DNA of 64,000 bases, from NCBI GenBank assembly GCA_903857665.1, contig CAIOFV010000043.1, positions 62,001-126,000 on the forward strand, read 5' to 3'. Source of the stretch: an uncultured Myxococcales bacterium (GTDB lineage Bacteria; Myxococcota_A; UBA9042; DTJE01). Positions 1-9,181 of this stretch are shown piece by piece. Every line of letters starts with the position of its first letter. Position 1 is the first letter of the stretch. A program made the position numbers and the translations under genes. The notes under the pieces are model-generated. The model saw nothing but the letters and a program-made list of their open reading frames with translations, was not told the DNA's origin and did not search any database.

Positions 1-2
1 AC

Positions 3-818
3 GCGGCCGCGCGCCGGCTGGCCGACCTGGTCGATGGCCGTGCCGACGCCGAGTTGGCGGTGTTCGGCCTGCTGCAGGCCGCCCGCTGGAACGCGCCAGA
101 CGTAGTGCAAGGCCTGGGCCGGTCCATGCCGACGCTGAGCCGGTACATCGACACGCTGGTGAAGAACCGGAAGCGCCCGGACGCCATCAAGGTGCTGCGG
201 GCCCGACTGGAGGTCGCGACCGACGACCGCGCAACGCTGCAGAAGATGGGGTGGCTCCTGCTGGACGATGGGCGGACGGCCGAAGCTGACGCGGTGGCCG
301 TGCGCTCGCTGGCCGTGTATCCGGAGGACCCGGTCTCGTGGATGCTGATGGCCCAGGTCGCGTGGGCCAGGAGCCAGCACCAGGAGGCCGTGGCGCTGTT
401 CCGGGAAGCGGCGCGGCTGTCGAAGGACCCCATCGACGCCGAGCTGGGCGCCCTGCGCAGCCTGATACTGCTGGGACATGACAAGGAATTCGACGACCTG
501 GCAGACTCGCTGGAGGCCCGCGTCGGCAGGAGTGTCGGTGCACGGACGCAGTTGCTGGAACTGCTGGCGTCCCGCGAATCGCGAGCCGGCAGGGTATCGG
601 AAGCGCTGGGCTACATGGATCAGGCCGAGCGGCTGAGGCCATGGGATGCGACCATCCCTTACGGGCGCGCGGTCATCCGGAAACAGGCCGGCGATCTCAG
701 AGGGGCTCGGCACGAACTGCTTCGGGCCCTTGCGATGGACCCGGCCTATCACCCGGCCCGGGTGGAACTGGACGCGATGGACGCACCGGCACCGGTGGCG
801 CCGCCGGCCGCGCCCTGA
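3..818 (+). CDS. TPR-repeat protein, 5' end outside window
   Basis: The reading frame is open from the first bases of the window to a TGA at 816-818, so the true start lies upstream; a TTG at 54 is probably an internal Leu. About 271 residues are visible. They form helix-turn-helix repeats of the tetratricopeptide kind, with A/G/L patterns spaced about 34 residues apart and Pro-Trp or Pro-Ala-Tyr endings such as MDPAYHPARVEL. There is no membrane segment in the visible part. Downstream lies a converging polysaccharide polymerase gene whose C-terminus overlaps this one by 122 bases. TPR proteins of this kind often scaffold exopolysaccharide assembly, which would fit the neighbours, but the exact function cannot be read from the sequence. 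Confidence 0.75.
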   Translation, partial: AAARRLADLVDGRADAELAVFGLLQAARWNAPDVVQGLGRSMPTLSRYIDTLVKNRKRPDAIKVLRARLEVATDDRATLQKMGWLLLDDGRTAEADAVAVRSLAVYPEDPVSWMLMAQVAWARSQHQEAVALFREAARLSKDPIDAELGALRSLILLGHDKEFDDLADSLEARVGRSVGARTQLLELLASRESRAGRVSEALGYMDQAERLRPWDATIPYGRAVIRKQAGDLRGARHELLRALAMDPAYHPARVELDAMDAPAPVAPPAAP

Positions 819-2163
819 CCGCGGGGGCTGCCTGGGGCGACATCCCTTCGATCCGCGCCAGTATCGCCAGCAGGAACCCGAACGCGGCAGCGGATGTGCT
901 GGACACCAGGAACTCGCTGCCGATCATGGCGGCCATCATCACCACGACCAGGAAGGCGGCACCGGGATTCCGGCTCCGGACGCCCAGCCGGATCGACTTC
1001 CACAGCAGGGCCAGCAGCGCGATCTGCAGGAGCATCCCGAACGGGATGCCGTAGTACATCAGGGGACCCAGGAACCCGCTGTGCGACGATGCGCCGAAGG
1101 TCAGGAACGAGCCCTCCATCCCGCCCACGCCGACCAGCAGTTCCGAGGTGGTCAGGTTGCCGGTCGTCAGCCAGTCCAGCTGGTGCTGCCAAATATCGAC
1201 CCGCGCCTCGGCCGTGCCGGCCATGTGGCCACCGGTGAACGCCGTTTCGAACCGCTGCTCGATCTTCTCGACGACGCCGTAGGATTCCCATTCCGATTGT
1301 CCGAAACGCAGCGTCAACGTCACGATGCCCACGGCGGCCAGGGGGACCAGCAGCCGCCAGCGCGACCGCCAGGAACTGAAGACGCCAACGCCCACGAGCC
1401 CCACGCTCCAGGAAATCATTCCCGAGCGGGACTGCGAAAGCAGCGTCGCAAGAAAGGACGCGACGAACAGCATCGCACCGGAGAGCCGGCCCAGCAGGCG
1501 CCTGCCTCCCCCCCGGACGCCCATCAGGCCCAGCGTGGCGACCGCGACGACTGCGCCCAGCCCCCCCACTTCCCAGGGTCCCGAAAAGCCGCCGACGCTC
1601 CGACGGATGTGATCCGGCCAGGTGGACGGATAGGTCGTGTGGTTGAACAGGTCGTAGACGGCCGGCGTGTACCCGTCCGCGATCACGAGGCCGAATGCCG
1701 CCGTCATCGCGATGGCGAACGACGCGATGGCAAGACGCACCTGCGCCGGGGTGCGGACGTACGCCACCACCATCAGGATCGGGAGCAGGAACCGGAGGTC
1801 CGACGAGACGCTCATCACCGGCATCAGCCGCGAGAACGTCGGGTTCTTGACGATCAGGACCACCGCGCCGAGGGCGTGGGCCAGCATCGTCAGCAGCAGC
1901 AGCACCGCCGCGCTGCCGATCACGCCCGAATCAAGGCTCCTCCGGATGCGCGGGAGGTCCGCCGACATCAGGGCAAGGCAGGCGATCGTGTAGATGTCGC
2001 CGAGGCCGATCGGAAAGGACGGGAACTGGCCGTGCACCCACGCGTAGGGATGCAGCAGCACCAGCGGCCACAGGAAGACCGTCATGTACGTACGCCGCAC
2101 CAGCGTCATGGCGAGGGCCGTCGCCCAGAACAGGAGGTACAGCGCGGGGTACAGGCCAGTCAT
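697..2163 (-). CDS. O-antigen ligase/polymerase family membrane protein (Wzy/WaaL-like)
   Basis: A 488-residue polytopic membrane protein with about ten to twelve hydrophobic segments. A family-typical LLSQSRSG segment lies in the middle and a large loop precedes the SSHSGFLGPLMYYG segment near the C-terminus. This is the architecture of Wzy_C-type proteins, which polymerise repeat units or ligate glycan to lipid A or protein on the periplasmic face. The start is the ATG at 2163, which overlaps the stop of the PIG-L gene as ATGA. The last 50 or so residues are Pro/Arg/Ala-rich, unlike the family, and overlap the converging TPR gene. Substrate specificity (polymerase versus ligase) cannot be told from sequence. 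Confidence 0.8.
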   Translation of the reverse strand: MTGLYPALYLLFWATALAMTLVRRTYMTVFLWPLVLLHPYAWVHGQFPSFPIGLGDIYTIACLALMSADLPRIRRSLDSGVIGSAAVLLLLTMLAHALGAVVLIVKNPTFSRLMPVMSVSSDLRFLLPILMVVAYVRTPAQVRLAIASFAIAMTAAFGLVIADGYTPAVYDLFNHTTYPSTWPDHIRRSVGGFSGPWEVGGLGAVVAVATLGLMGVRGGGRRLLGRLSGAMLFVASFLATLLSQSRSGMISWSVGLVGVGVFSSWRSRWRLLVPLAAVGIVTLTLRFGQSEWESYGVVEKIEQRFETAFTGGHMAGTAEARVDIWQHQLDWLTTGNLTTSELLVGVGGMEGSFLTFGASSHSGFLGPLMYYGIPFGMLLQIALLALLWKSIRLGVRSRNPGAAFLVVVMMAAMIGSEFLVSSTSAAAFGFLLAILARIEGMSPQAAPAVRARPAAPPVPVRPSRPVPPGPGDRPGPSQGPEAVRAEPL

Positions 2164-2813
2164 GGGCACCCCGACCAGAGGAACTTGCGCGTCACGAACG
2201 CCTCGGCACGGGCCACGCCCACCATCCGACCGTACATCCGGGAAGACTCGTCCAGGAAGGGCATCCACTCCGCGCCGGCCCGGGCCCACTCGCCTCGATA
2301 GCACTGGACCGCCCGCACCTTGGCGTCGAAGGTCTCGCTGATGTCCACGAACAGGTTCGGCGCGAACGGCTCCCTCAGGTACGGGTTGATCTGGCCCATC
2401 AGCACGCGAGGCACGCGGCGACTGGCCGCGATGGCCATCCGGGCGGCCATCTCGTGGTCGTGGTGCAGGTCCCCGTCCCACGGGCAGACGATCGTGTCCA
2501 CCGCGAGGCGATCCACGGCAGACAGCAACTGGCAGACGAGGTCGTCGTCATACTGCAGGCGCAGGGCGGGACGGCCCAGGATCTCGAGGGTGATGCCCAG
2601 GGCCGCCGCCGCTTCGGCCGCCTCCCGCGCGGCCTCGCCGGAATCGCGCATCACGCGGCCGTCGGGGGTGGTCCAGACGCCATCGGTCAGCACGACGGCG
2701 TGGACGCTGGCCCCGGCCGCGACCCAGCGGAGGATGGAACCACCCGCCATCACCTCGACATCGTCCGGGTGGGCGCCGACGCACAGGATGCTCCGACCGG
2801 GTTCAGTAGACAT
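2160..2813 (-). CDS. PIG-L/LmbE family deacetylase
   Basis: A 217-residue protein of the PIG-L family, zinc enzymes that remove N-acetyl groups from sugar substrates. The N-terminal strand ends in the hallmark AHPDDVE at residues 14-20 (zinc ligands His15 and Asp18). The second metal motif HHDH is at about 117-120. There is no signal peptide, so it is cytoplasmic. The ATG at 2813 follows a G-rich Shine-Dalgarno stretch. It overlaps the upstream GNAT gene by 11 bases and the downstream polymerase by 4, so all three are co-translated. By context it probably deacetylates a sugar nucleotide or lipid-linked sugar of the glycan made here; the substrate is inferred only. Confidence 0.85.
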   Translation of the reverse strand: MSTEPGRSILCVGAHPDDVEVMAGGSILRWVAAGASVHAVVLTDGVWTTPDGRVMRDSGEAAREAAEAAAALGITLEILGRPALRLQYDDDLVCQLLSAVDRLAVDTIVCPWDGDLHHDHEMAARMAIAASRRVPRVLMGQINPYLREPFAPNLFVDISETFDAKVRAVQCYRGEWARAGAEWMPFLDESSRMYGRMVGVARAEAFVTRKFLWSGCP

Positions 2814-3789
2814 CGGAGTCCCCCATCGAAAGGTGCCACGCGTCCGGATCGGCCAGGCAGGCGGGCGCCCGATCCGACAGCCCCCGGGCGATCAGGTGGG
2901 TGGTCCGGGAGGTCGGCGCGAACCCGACCGCCACGAGGGCCTCCCGATCCGGGCGCAGGGGCTGGATCCACATGCAAAACAGGGCCTGCGCCCGGTTCCC
3001 GACCGATCGGGCCAGGGCATCCAGCATCGCGACCCCGGCCGACGGGTCGCCGGGGACCGCCCACTCCAGCAGGTCCACCGAAGCCTCGGGATCGAACACC
3101 TTGAACACCGCCAGACCGACGGTGTCGCCCTTCCGCAGGGCCCGGACGAACCCGTAGGACTTCCCGGAGGACGGATGATAGCGCCAGCGCATGTAGGCCG
3201 GATCCCGCAACGTCGCCAGGCCGTTTCCCGAATGCCGCTGCAGCCACGCCGCGTCCTGGTCGTCCAGGTCCCGGGACGGACCGAGGCGGACCTCGACTTC
3301 GGGGTCCGTTCCCGCCGAAAGGTCCCGTGCCCGCAGCGTCCACGTGGGGAGATCGGTCACGTGGACGTACCCGAGGGGCCCCCGGAAGGCCGGGAAGGAG
3401 CGGTCGTTCGGAAAGCCCAGCACGAGGTCCACGCCCACGGTCCGCAGGTGCTCGTCCAGGCGCCGGGACGACTCCAGGAACACGCCGCGTCCCCGGGCGT
3501 CCGGATGGATGACGAGGTTCTGCAGCCGGGTGGCGGCGAGCCCGGTGCCGCCGCTGGTCATCCGCAACGGCACCGCGCCCAGTTCCCCGACCAGCCGATC
3601 CCCGTCGAAGGCCAACAGCAGGTCCGTCCGGCCCACCGGGTTCGCACGGAACGCCCAGAACCACTCGACCGCCCGGGAACCCCTTTGGTACTCGAGGTCG
3701 AACAGTTCCAGGACGGCCGGCTCGTCGCCATCCTGAAAGGCCCGAAAGTGCAGGCGCGTGTCATCCACGAGGCGAGGATACTGGGGCAC
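2803..3789 (-). CDS. GNAT-family N-acyltransferase
   Basis: About 328 residues. The acetyl-CoA pyrophosphate-binding signature R-G-R-G (in VIHPDARGRGVFLES) lies about a third of the way in, followed by a strand-rich C-terminal half that includes LRDPAYMRWRYHP. This resembles the larger GNAT proteins found in polysaccharide clusters. The start is uncertain: the frame is open back to 3969, but that would run into the divergent glycosyltransferase. GTG codons at 3789 and 3768 are the most plausible starts, and neither has a clear Shine-Dalgarno sequence. It heads the GNAT, PIG-L, polymerase operon. An acetyltransferase next to a deacetylase suggests remodelling of amino-sugar acylation, which is inference. 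Confidence 0.7.
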   Translation of the reverse strand: MPQYPRLVDDTRLHFRAFQDGDEPAVLELFDLEYQRGSRAVEWFWAFRANPVGRTDLLLAFDGDRLVGELGAVPLRMTSGGTGLAATRLQNLVIHPDARGRGVFLESSRRLDEHLRTVGVDLVLGFPNDRSFPAFRGPLGYVHVTDLPTWTLRARDLSAGTDPEVEVRLGPSRDLDDQDAAWLQRHSGNGLATLRDPAYMRWRYHPSSGKSYGFVRALRKGDTVGLAVFKVFDPEASVDLLEWAVPGDPSAGVAMLDALARSVGNRAQALFCMWIQPLRPDREALVAVGFAPTSRTTHLIARGLSDRAPACLADPDAWHLSMGDSDVY

Positions 3790-3838
3790 CCGTCGGCGGT
3801 CAAACCGCGCGAAGGTCCCCCTTCGCCCCTCCGCCGCG

Positions 3839-3867
3839 TTGTCAGCCCTGCCGACTTGCCCTAGGAT
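3839..3867 (+). promoter_or_regulatory. sigma-70-like promoter for the GT4 glycosyltransferase pair
   Basis: TTGTCA at 3839-3844, a 17-base spacer, then TAGGAT at 3862-3867. Transcription would begin near 3874. This rules out the upstream TTG at 3867 as the gene start and supports the ATG at 3903 or later. Confidence 0.55.
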
Positions 3868-3902
3868 TGCCGCACACTGCGCTGTGCCCCGGGCAGCCTG
3901 GA

Positions 3903-5258
3903 ATGCCCGACTCCGGCCGCACCGGGATCCCGGGCCCGTCGGACGTCGCCGTGAGGAGCGTGAAGCCAATCGACCGCAGACCCATCCGCATCGGGATGCT
4001 CGACGGCATCCCCGGCGGCGACGAAACGGGCAGTGGAACCCGGCGCGTACTCCTGGATCTCGTCGGCGGCCTCGATCCGATGCGATTCCAGTCCGTCGTC
4101 TTCGTCCGCGAGGCGGGACGATTCAGTCGCCAGGTCGAGGGCCTGGGTGGCGAGGTCGTCGTCGGAGGCGTGGCGCCGCTGGCGCCCCTGTACCGTCAGA
4201 TCGGGCGCTTCGTGGTCCCGCGGCCCATGGGTTTCGCGAGGGACGCGGTGCGCCTGCCTCGCGCCATCCTCGAAACCGCGCGACGATTCCGCGAGCACCG
4301 GATCGACGTTGCCTACCTGCCCACGATCCTCGAACACGTCCAGGGCGGCATGGCGGCTCGCGTTGCCGGAATCCCGGCCGTTGCGCACGTCCAGGGGATC
4401 CCCCAGGCCGGCCACCGGGTCAAGCTGATGCTGGCTCCGTACAACGCGTGGTGCAGGGCTTGCGGCTGCGTGCCGATCGCGATCTCGAAGGCCGTCGCCG
4501 AGGCGCTGGGGCCCGGGCCCGCCGGTCCGCCGCGAGTGATCCACAACGGCGTGGACAGCGACCGGTTCCGCCCGGGCAGGCCCGATCCGGCGGCCTTCGA
4601 GGCGCTGGGGCTTCCCCTCGACGGCACGCCGATCGTCGGCATCCTTTCCCGCATCGCCCCGGGGAAGCGCGTGCACCTCGTCGTTCCCTTTGCCAAGGCC
4701 CTCGCCGCCCGGATTCCCGCGGCGCGGATCCTGGTCTGCGGCGACCTGTCGCGGGAGGGACCGACCGCCTCCGGGAACCCCGACGATGGAACGCCCGGCA
4801 TCCCGTTCGCGTCGCGCTGGAGGCAGGATTCGCCCTACTTCCGGGGGATCGCGGAAGGGCTGGAGGCGGCAGGGCTGGATCGATGCGTGACCTTCGCCGG
4901 CCACCGGGACGACCTGCCCACACTGCTGCACGGGATCGACGTGGTCGCCCACCTGTGCGATATCGAGGGGTTCGGCCTCGTGCTGGTCGAGGCGATGTCC
5001 GCAGGCATCCCGGTCGTCGCCTTCGGAACGGCCGGTCCGGCGGAACTGATCGTGGACGGGGTGACCGGGCATCTGGTCGCGGACCCGTCGGACGTCGATG
5101 GCCTGGCCCGAAAGGTCGCGGACCTGCTGATGGATCCCCCGGCCATGCGACGGGTCTCCCGCCAGGCCCGGCAGGAGGTCCAGCGACGATTTTCGAAAGG
5201 GCGGTTCATCGCGCAGTTCCAGGACCTGTTCGCATCCCTGGCGTCGGGAGAACCATGA
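3903..5258 (+). CDS. GT4-family glycosyltransferase
   Basis: A 451-residue GT-B fold glycosyltransferase. The N-terminal Rossmann-like half carries GIPGGDETGSGTRR. The C-terminal half has VGILSRIAPGKR (donor-binding loop) and the EX7E signature in DIEGFGLVLVEAMSAG. It would transfer a sugar from an NDP-sugar to the growing lipid-linked glycan at the inner face of the membrane. The ATG at 3903 was chosen because the predicted transcript begins near 3874; GTGs at 3951 and 3960 are alternatives. Its stop overlaps the ATG of the next glycosyltransferase (ATGA at 5255-5258), so the pair is coupled. Donor and acceptor are unknown. Confidence 0.88.
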   Translation: MPDSGRTGIPGPSDVAVRSVKPIDRRPIRIGMLDGIPGGDETGSGTRRVLLDLVGGLDPMRFQSVVFVREAGRFSRQVEGLGGEVVVGGVAPLAPLYRQIGRFVVPRPMGFARDAVRLPRAILETARRFREHRIDVAYLPTILEHVQGGMAARVAGIPAVAHVQGIPQAGHRVKLMLAPYNAWCRACGCVPIAISKAVAEALGPGPAGPPRVIHNGVDSDRFRPGRPDPAAFEALGLPLDGTPIVGILSRIAPGKRVHLVVPFAKALAARIPAARILVCGDLSREGPTASGNPDDGTPGIPFASRWRQDSPYFRGIAEGLEAAGLDRCVTFAGHRDDLPTLLHGIDVVAHLCDIEGFGLVLVEAMSAGIPVVAFGTAGPAELIVDGVTGHLVADPSDVDGLARKVADLLMDPPAMRRVSRQARQEVQRRFSKGRFIAQFQDLFASLASGEP

Positions 5259-6628
5259 ATCGCCGGATCCTGTTCGTCACCGACCTCGACGTCTGGATGT
5301 TCCAGGAAGGTTCTGCCGCCGCCGGCACCGACCCGGGCACGCCTGCCCAGGCGCCCCGGTCGCTCCAGACCGCCGGCAACCAGTCGCTGTACAACACGCT
5401 GCTCGGCTATGCCCGGGCCGGCTGGGACATCGAAGTCCTGACCGCGAAGTCGCTCCACGCGGGCACCGACACGCTGGCCGACGGGCGGATTCGCATCCGG
5501 CGGGTGGACCTCGCGCTGCAATCGACGGTCCGGGTCGCCCGGCGCCTGCGAAACGCCCTGGTCCCGGCGCGGGCGACACCGAAGGTCCCCGAGCAACCCG
5601 CGACCACCCTGGGGCTGGGCGACATCGAAAACCCCCAGCGATGGCTGGTCTTCCAGGCCGAGATGTTCGCCCGCGCGCTGGCGGAATGCCTGGTCCGGCG
5701 CCCGGACGTCGTCTACGGCTACGAGGTGTACGGGGCGCCGGTCGCGGTGGCGCTGGGGCGCCTGCTGGGAATCCCCAGCGTGACCCGGTTCCAGGGCACG
5801 CTGCTGGGCCAGTGGGCCGACCATCCGGCCAGCATGCGGCGGGTGTGGACCCACTGCGCGGCCATGCGGGCCCAGGCCGACCTCGTGATCATGGCCGACG
5901 ACGGGACCCTCGGGGACGTCGTGCTCCAGCGCCTGGGCGTCGATCCGGGGCGCGTCCGGTTCTGGATGAACGGCGTCGTCAAGGAGGACGTGCTGGCCGC
6001 GCTTGCCCGGGTCGACCGGCCGGCCGCGGGCCCCGGCGAACCGGTCCGGCTGTTCACCGCCAGCCGCCTGGTGCAGTGGAAGCGCGTCGATCGGGCCCTG
6101 GACCTGCTGGCCCGCCTCCCGGCCGATCTTCCCCCGTGGTCGATGGTCATCGGGGGCGACGGCCCCGAACGGGAGGCGCTGGGCCGGAAGGCGGACGCGC
6201 TGGGCCTGGCCGTGCGGGTGCGGTTCGCCGGCTCCCTGGGCCACGATGCGGCGCTGGACGAGCTGGCGCGCAGCGATGTCTACCTGGCCCTCAACGACAT
6301 TTCCAATTTGTCGAACGGCGTCATCGAGGCGATGGTGGCGGGACGCGCCGTGTTCACGCTGGACAACGGCGGCACCCACCACCTCGTACGCGATGGCGTC
6401 AACGGCGTGCTGGTGCCTCCGGACCGCCTGCTGGACGACGGGGTCCTCGCGCTGGCATCGCTGATCGCGGACCCGGGCCGCCGGGCGCGGATCGGCCGCG
6501 CCGCCCGGGCGCATGCGCGCGACCACGTGTCCACCTGGGAACAGCGCATGGATCGCGAGGTGCGCGAGGTGTCCGCGCTGATGCGGGGCACACCTCCTCG
6601 GACGGGGATCCACGCCGGCGAGGTGTAG
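5255..6628 (+). CDS. GT4-family glycosyltransferase with an atypical EX7E motif
   Basis: A 457-residue GT-B glycosyltransferase with an FTASRLVQWKRVDRAL donor-binding loop and the GGDGPEREALG turn typical of GT4 enzymes. In the segment usually holding the EX7E pair, LNDISNLSNGVIEAMVAG, the second Glu is present but the first position is Ser. The DxSNLSNG form is seen in a subset of GT4 proteins, but the exchange is worth noting for activity. It is translationally coupled to the preceding glycosyltransferase. The final 15 residues are low-complexity. Confidence 0.85.
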   Translation: MNRRILFVTDLDVWMFQEGSAAAGTDPGTPAQAPRSLQTAGNQSLYNTLLGYARAGWDIEVLTAKSLHAGTDTLADGRIRIRRVDLALQSTVRVARRLRNALVPARATPKVPEQPATTLGLGDIENPQRWLVFQAEMFARALAECLVRRPDVVYGYEVYGAPVAVALGRLLGIPSVTRFQGTLLGQWADHPASMRRVWTHCAAMRAQADLVIMADDGTLGDVVLQRLGVDPGRVRFWMNGVVKEDVLAALARVDRPAAGPGEPVRLFTASRLVQWKRVDRALDLLARLPADLPPWSMVIGGDGPEREALGRKADALGLAVRVRFAGSLGHDAALDELARSDVYLALNDISNLSNGVIEAMVAGRAVFTLDNGGTHHLVRDGVNGVLVPPDRLLDDGVLALASLIADPGRRARIGRAARAHARDHVSTWEQRMDREVREVSALMRGTPPRTGIHAGEV

Positions 6629-6654
6629 GCCCGGTCCTGCAGCGGAGATCCGTC

Positions 6655-6682
6655 GCGGCCGGGCCGGAAGGGCCGGGGCCGC
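6655..6682. terminator. GC-rich hairpin between converging genes
   Basis: GCGGCC at 6655-6660 pairs with GGCCGC at 6677-6682, with further inner GGCC/GGCC pairing around a GGAA-containing loop. It lies between the converging glycosyltransferase (stop at 6628) and acyltransferase (stop at 6685). There is no T-tract, so it may be a bidirectional weak terminator or an mRNA-end stabiliser. Confidence 0.35.
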
Positions 6683-6684
6683 CC

Positions 6685-7263
6685 CTACTCGAAGCGGTTG
6701 CGGACCGTGCGGCCCGGGGTGCCCGCGATGACGTCGCCGGGCTGGTGGGCCCGCGTGACGATCGCGCCGGCGGCCACCACGCATCCGTCCGGCACAACAG
6801 CGCCGGGCAGCACCATCGAACCCCGCCCCATCCAGACGTCCCGGCCGATGGACGTCGGCTTGACCTCCATGGGCTGGCAGATGATCGGCACGTTCGTCGG
6901 CTCGAACCGGTGGTTGCAATCCGTCAGGTAGGTGCAGGGGCCCATCGTCGTGTAGTCCCCGATCGCGATGGTCCCGCCCACCGTGATCTCGCCGTGGTGG
7001 CCCAGCGAGAAATGGTCGTCCAGCGTCAGCCGCGCCCCGGGGTTCACCAGGATGACCCCGTCGTTCTTGATCACGACGCCCTTCCCGATCCGCAGCGACG
7101 CCCCCTTCGGGACGACCAGCCGCGCGCGGGGCTGCAACTGGACGAAGGACGCCGCCTGGATCCGGGGGTTCAGCGCCACCTGGACCGCGTACCGCGCCAC
7201 CATGCCGGCCGTTCGCAGCAGGCCCACGCGCCACGCCTTGGCCACCAACGACAGCACGCCCAC
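6685..7263 (-). CDS. left-handed beta-helix acyltransferase (hexapeptide repeat, WcaF/Maa type)
   Basis: A 192-residue trimeric hexapeptide-repeat protein. Repeats of the [LIV]GxxxxI type run from about residue 45 to 175. They include GHHGEITVGG, the catalytic-site region TDCNHRFEP (His in the YLTDCNH segment), and the C-terminal GTPGRTVRNRF. These enzymes O- or N-acetylate sugars using acetyl-CoA. The GTG start at 7263 has a good GGGAGG Shine-Dalgarno five bases upstream. It is the last gene of the minus-strand run beginning with the epimerase. A candidate target is the glycan repeat unit or the 4-amino sugar of the PglF-PglE branch, which otherwise lacks a PglD-like acetyltransferase in this window; this is inference. 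Confidence 0.82.
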   Translation of the reverse strand: MGVLSLVAKAWRVGLLRTAGMVARYAVQVALNPRIQAASFVQLQPRARLVVPKGASLRIGKGVVIKNDGVILVNPGARLTLDDHFSLGHHGEITVGGTIAIGDYTTMGPCTYLTDCNHRFEPTNVPIICQPMEVKPTSIGRDVWMGRGSMVLPGAVVPDGCVVAAGAIVTRAHQPGDVIAGTPGRTVRNRFE

Positions 7264-7297
7264 GGATGCCTCCCTCCGGCCCGGGTCGGACGGCCGA

Positions 7298-8419
7298 TCA
7301 CGCGCCTTCGAAGAACGCCCGGATCGCGGCCACGGTTTCGTCGATCTGCGCCGCGGTCAACTCCGGGAAGATCGGGATCGACAGCGCCTCGGCCGACGCG
7401 CGCTCGGCCTCCGGCATGTCCCCGGGCCGGCAGCCCAGGTACGCGAAGCACTCCTGAACGTGCAGCGGCCGGGGATAGTAGATTTCGGTGCCGATGCCGC
7501 GCGCCTTCAGGAAGGCCTGCATCGCGTCGCGCCGGCCGGGAATCCGCAGCGTGAACTGGTTCCAGATGTGCCGCATCCCGGGCGGATCGGAGGGCAGGAC
7601 CAGGCGACCGTCCGAGTGGAGGTCCGCGAGGCGCTCCCGGTAGATCGCGGCGTTGCGCTGGCGCCCGGCGGTCCAGGCGTCCAGGTGCGGCAGCTTCACG
7701 CCCAGCACCGCCGCCTGGATGGCGTCCAGCCGGAAGTTCCCGCCGACCAGCGAATGGAAGTACTTCGGGTGCGAGCCGTGGTTCCGCAGCCGGGTCATGC
7801 GTTCCAGCAGCGCGGCGTCCGTGCACGTGACCAGCCCGCCGTCGCCCACGCCTCCCAGGTTCTTGCTGGGGAAGAACGAAAAGCATCCCACGTCGCCCAT
7901 CGAACCGGCACGCCGTCCCCCGACCTCGGACCCGATGGCCTGGGCGGCGTCCTCGATCACGAAGAGGCCGTGGCGTTTCGCGATGTCCAGGATCGGGCCC
8001 ATGTCGGCGCACCGGCCGAACAGGTGCACCGGCAGGATCGCCCGCGTGCGGGGCGTGATGCGGGCCTCGATCCCTGCCGGGTCCAGGTTGAACGAGGCCG
8101 GATCGATGTCCGCGAAGACCGGCGTCGCGCCGACCCGGTGCACGCACCCGGCGGTGGCGAAGAACGAGAACGGCGAGGTGATGACCTCGTCGCCCGGGCC
8201 GATGCCCAGACCCATCAGCGCCAGCAGCAGCGCGTCGGTGCCCGACGACACGCCCAGCGCGTGGGGCACGGCGCAGTAGGCGGCACACTGCCGCTCGAAA
8301 TCGGCCACGGTGGCGCCCAGGATGAACTGCTGCGAGTCCAGAACCCCGGTGACGGCAGCCACCACCTCGTCGCGAAGCGCCGCGTATTGCGTCTTCAGGT
8401 CCAGCAGCGGGACGGCCAT
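7298..8419 (-). CDS. wbpE: DegT/DnrJ/EryC1 aminotransferase, WbpE-like
   Basis: A 373-residue PLP-dependent sugar aminotransferase. Features are the NGTDAL-type segment [11 protein letters not shown], the cofactor motif EDAAQAIGS, the Schiff-base Lys in [14 protein letters not shown], and [11 protein letters not shown] near the end. The FFPSKxLG form and overall layout match WbpE/WlbC, which converts UDP-3-keto-GlcNAcA to the 3-amino sugar with glutamate as donor. The start at 8419 has AGGAGG five bases upstream. Its partner acetyltransferase (WbpD-like), dehydrogenase (WbpA) and 3-dehydrogenase (WbpB-like) are all in this locus. The symbol is given by similarity and pathway logic; other 3-keto substrates are possible. 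Confidence 0.8.
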   Translation of the reverse strand: MAVPLLDLKTQYAALRDEVVAAVTGVLDSQQFILGATVADFERQCAAYCAVPHALGVSSGTDALLLALMGLGIGPGDEVITSPFSFFATAGCVHRVGATPVFADIDPASFNLDPAGIEARITPRTRAILPVHLFGRCADMGPILDIAKRHGLFVIEDAAQAIGSEVGGRRAGSMGDVGCFSFFPSKNLGGVGDGGLVTCTDAALLERMTRLRNHGSHPKYFHSLVGGNFRLDAIQAAVLGVKLPHLDAWTAGRQRNAAIYRERLADLHSDGRLVLPSDPPGMRHIWNQFTLRIPGRRDAMQAFLKARGIGTEIYYPRPLHVQECFAYLGCRPGDMPEAERASAEALSIPIFPELTAAQIDETVAAIRAFFEGA

Positions 8420-8427
8420 GGATCCTC

Positions 8428-9165
8428 CTACGAATCGACGGTCCGGGCGCCGGCCAGCTGCCGGGGGAAGCGCTCCGACAGCTTGTCGAACAACAGTTGG
8501 TGCACCAGCCGGTGCCCCTCCCCGGTGAAGTGGCATCCGTCGGGCTGGATGTCCATCCCCGTCCGTCGAACCAGGTCGTGCACGTCCACCAGCACCGCGT
8601 CGTGCTTCCGGCACAGGTCCGCCAGCACGTCGTTGCACGCGTCCACGGACCTTCCCATGCCGGGCAGCAGGCGCTCCATCGTGTCGCTCGGGGGACCGAT
8701 GTTGACCACGAAGGCCGTGCCCGCGCCTTCCCGTCCGATGACCTCCAGCTTCCGATCGTAGATCGCCCCGAACTGCCGCGGTCCGATCCAGCCCCCCGCG
8801 GAGGCCAGCCGGATCAGCCCCGGCTCGACGATCGACTCCAGGCGCCGGACGCCGGACTTCAGCCGCCCGTAGGCCTGGGGCCCCTTCAGCCACATCCACA
8901 AGCCCCGTGGCAGGATCCGGGGCGCCGCCTCGTTGACGCCGAAGTGCATCACGACGGCATCCGCATCGTAGCGCTGGACGTTCGCCATGAACTCCAGCAT
9001 GTCCTCGTCGATCATGTTGCTCTGGCGGGCGATGCTGATGACGCGGCCTCCCACCGGCTCCAGCTGGCGCCGCAGCAGGTCGACGTAGGTGCCCTCCTTG
9101 CGGTTCAGGCGATGCGGCGCGACGTGCAGCGCGATCGAGTTGCCGCAGACCAGCACCCGGAGCAT
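8428..9165 (-). CDS. SGNH/GDSL-family hydrolase
   Basis: A 245-residue alpha/beta hydrolase of the SGNH type. Block I is VCGNSIALH, with the nucleophile Ser at about residue 10. The block III equivalent is [10 protein letters not shown] (Asn). Block V is [10 protein letters not shown], supplying the catalytic Asp and His. There is no signal peptide, so it is probably cytoplasmic unless exported by another route. In glycan clusters such proteins act as O-acetyl-esterases or, less often, acyltransferases on the polysaccharide. It lies 16 bases after the amidotransferase gene and 8 before the aminotransferase, inside the same operon. The Shine-Dalgarno GGAGGG is six bases before the ATG. Confidence 0.82.
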   Translation of the reverse strand: MLRVLVCGNSIALHVAPHRLNRKEGTYVDLLRRQLEPVGGRVISIARQSNMIDEDMLEFMANVQRYDADAVVMHFGVNEAAPRILPRGLWMWLKGPQAYGRLKSGVRRLESIVEPGLIRLASAGGWIGPRQFGAIYDRKLEVIGREGAGTAFVVNIGPPSDTMERLLPGMGRSVDACNDVLADLCRKHDAVLVDVHDLVRRTGMDIQPDGCHFTGEGHRLVHQLLFDKLSERFPRQLAGARTVDS

Positions 9166-9181
9166 CGTTCGCCCTCCGCCC

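Noticed and set aside
3867-3902. TTG at 3867 as start of the first GT4 glycosyltransferase
   Set aside because: It lies inside the -10 box of the promoter at 3839-3867, so it would not be in the transcript.
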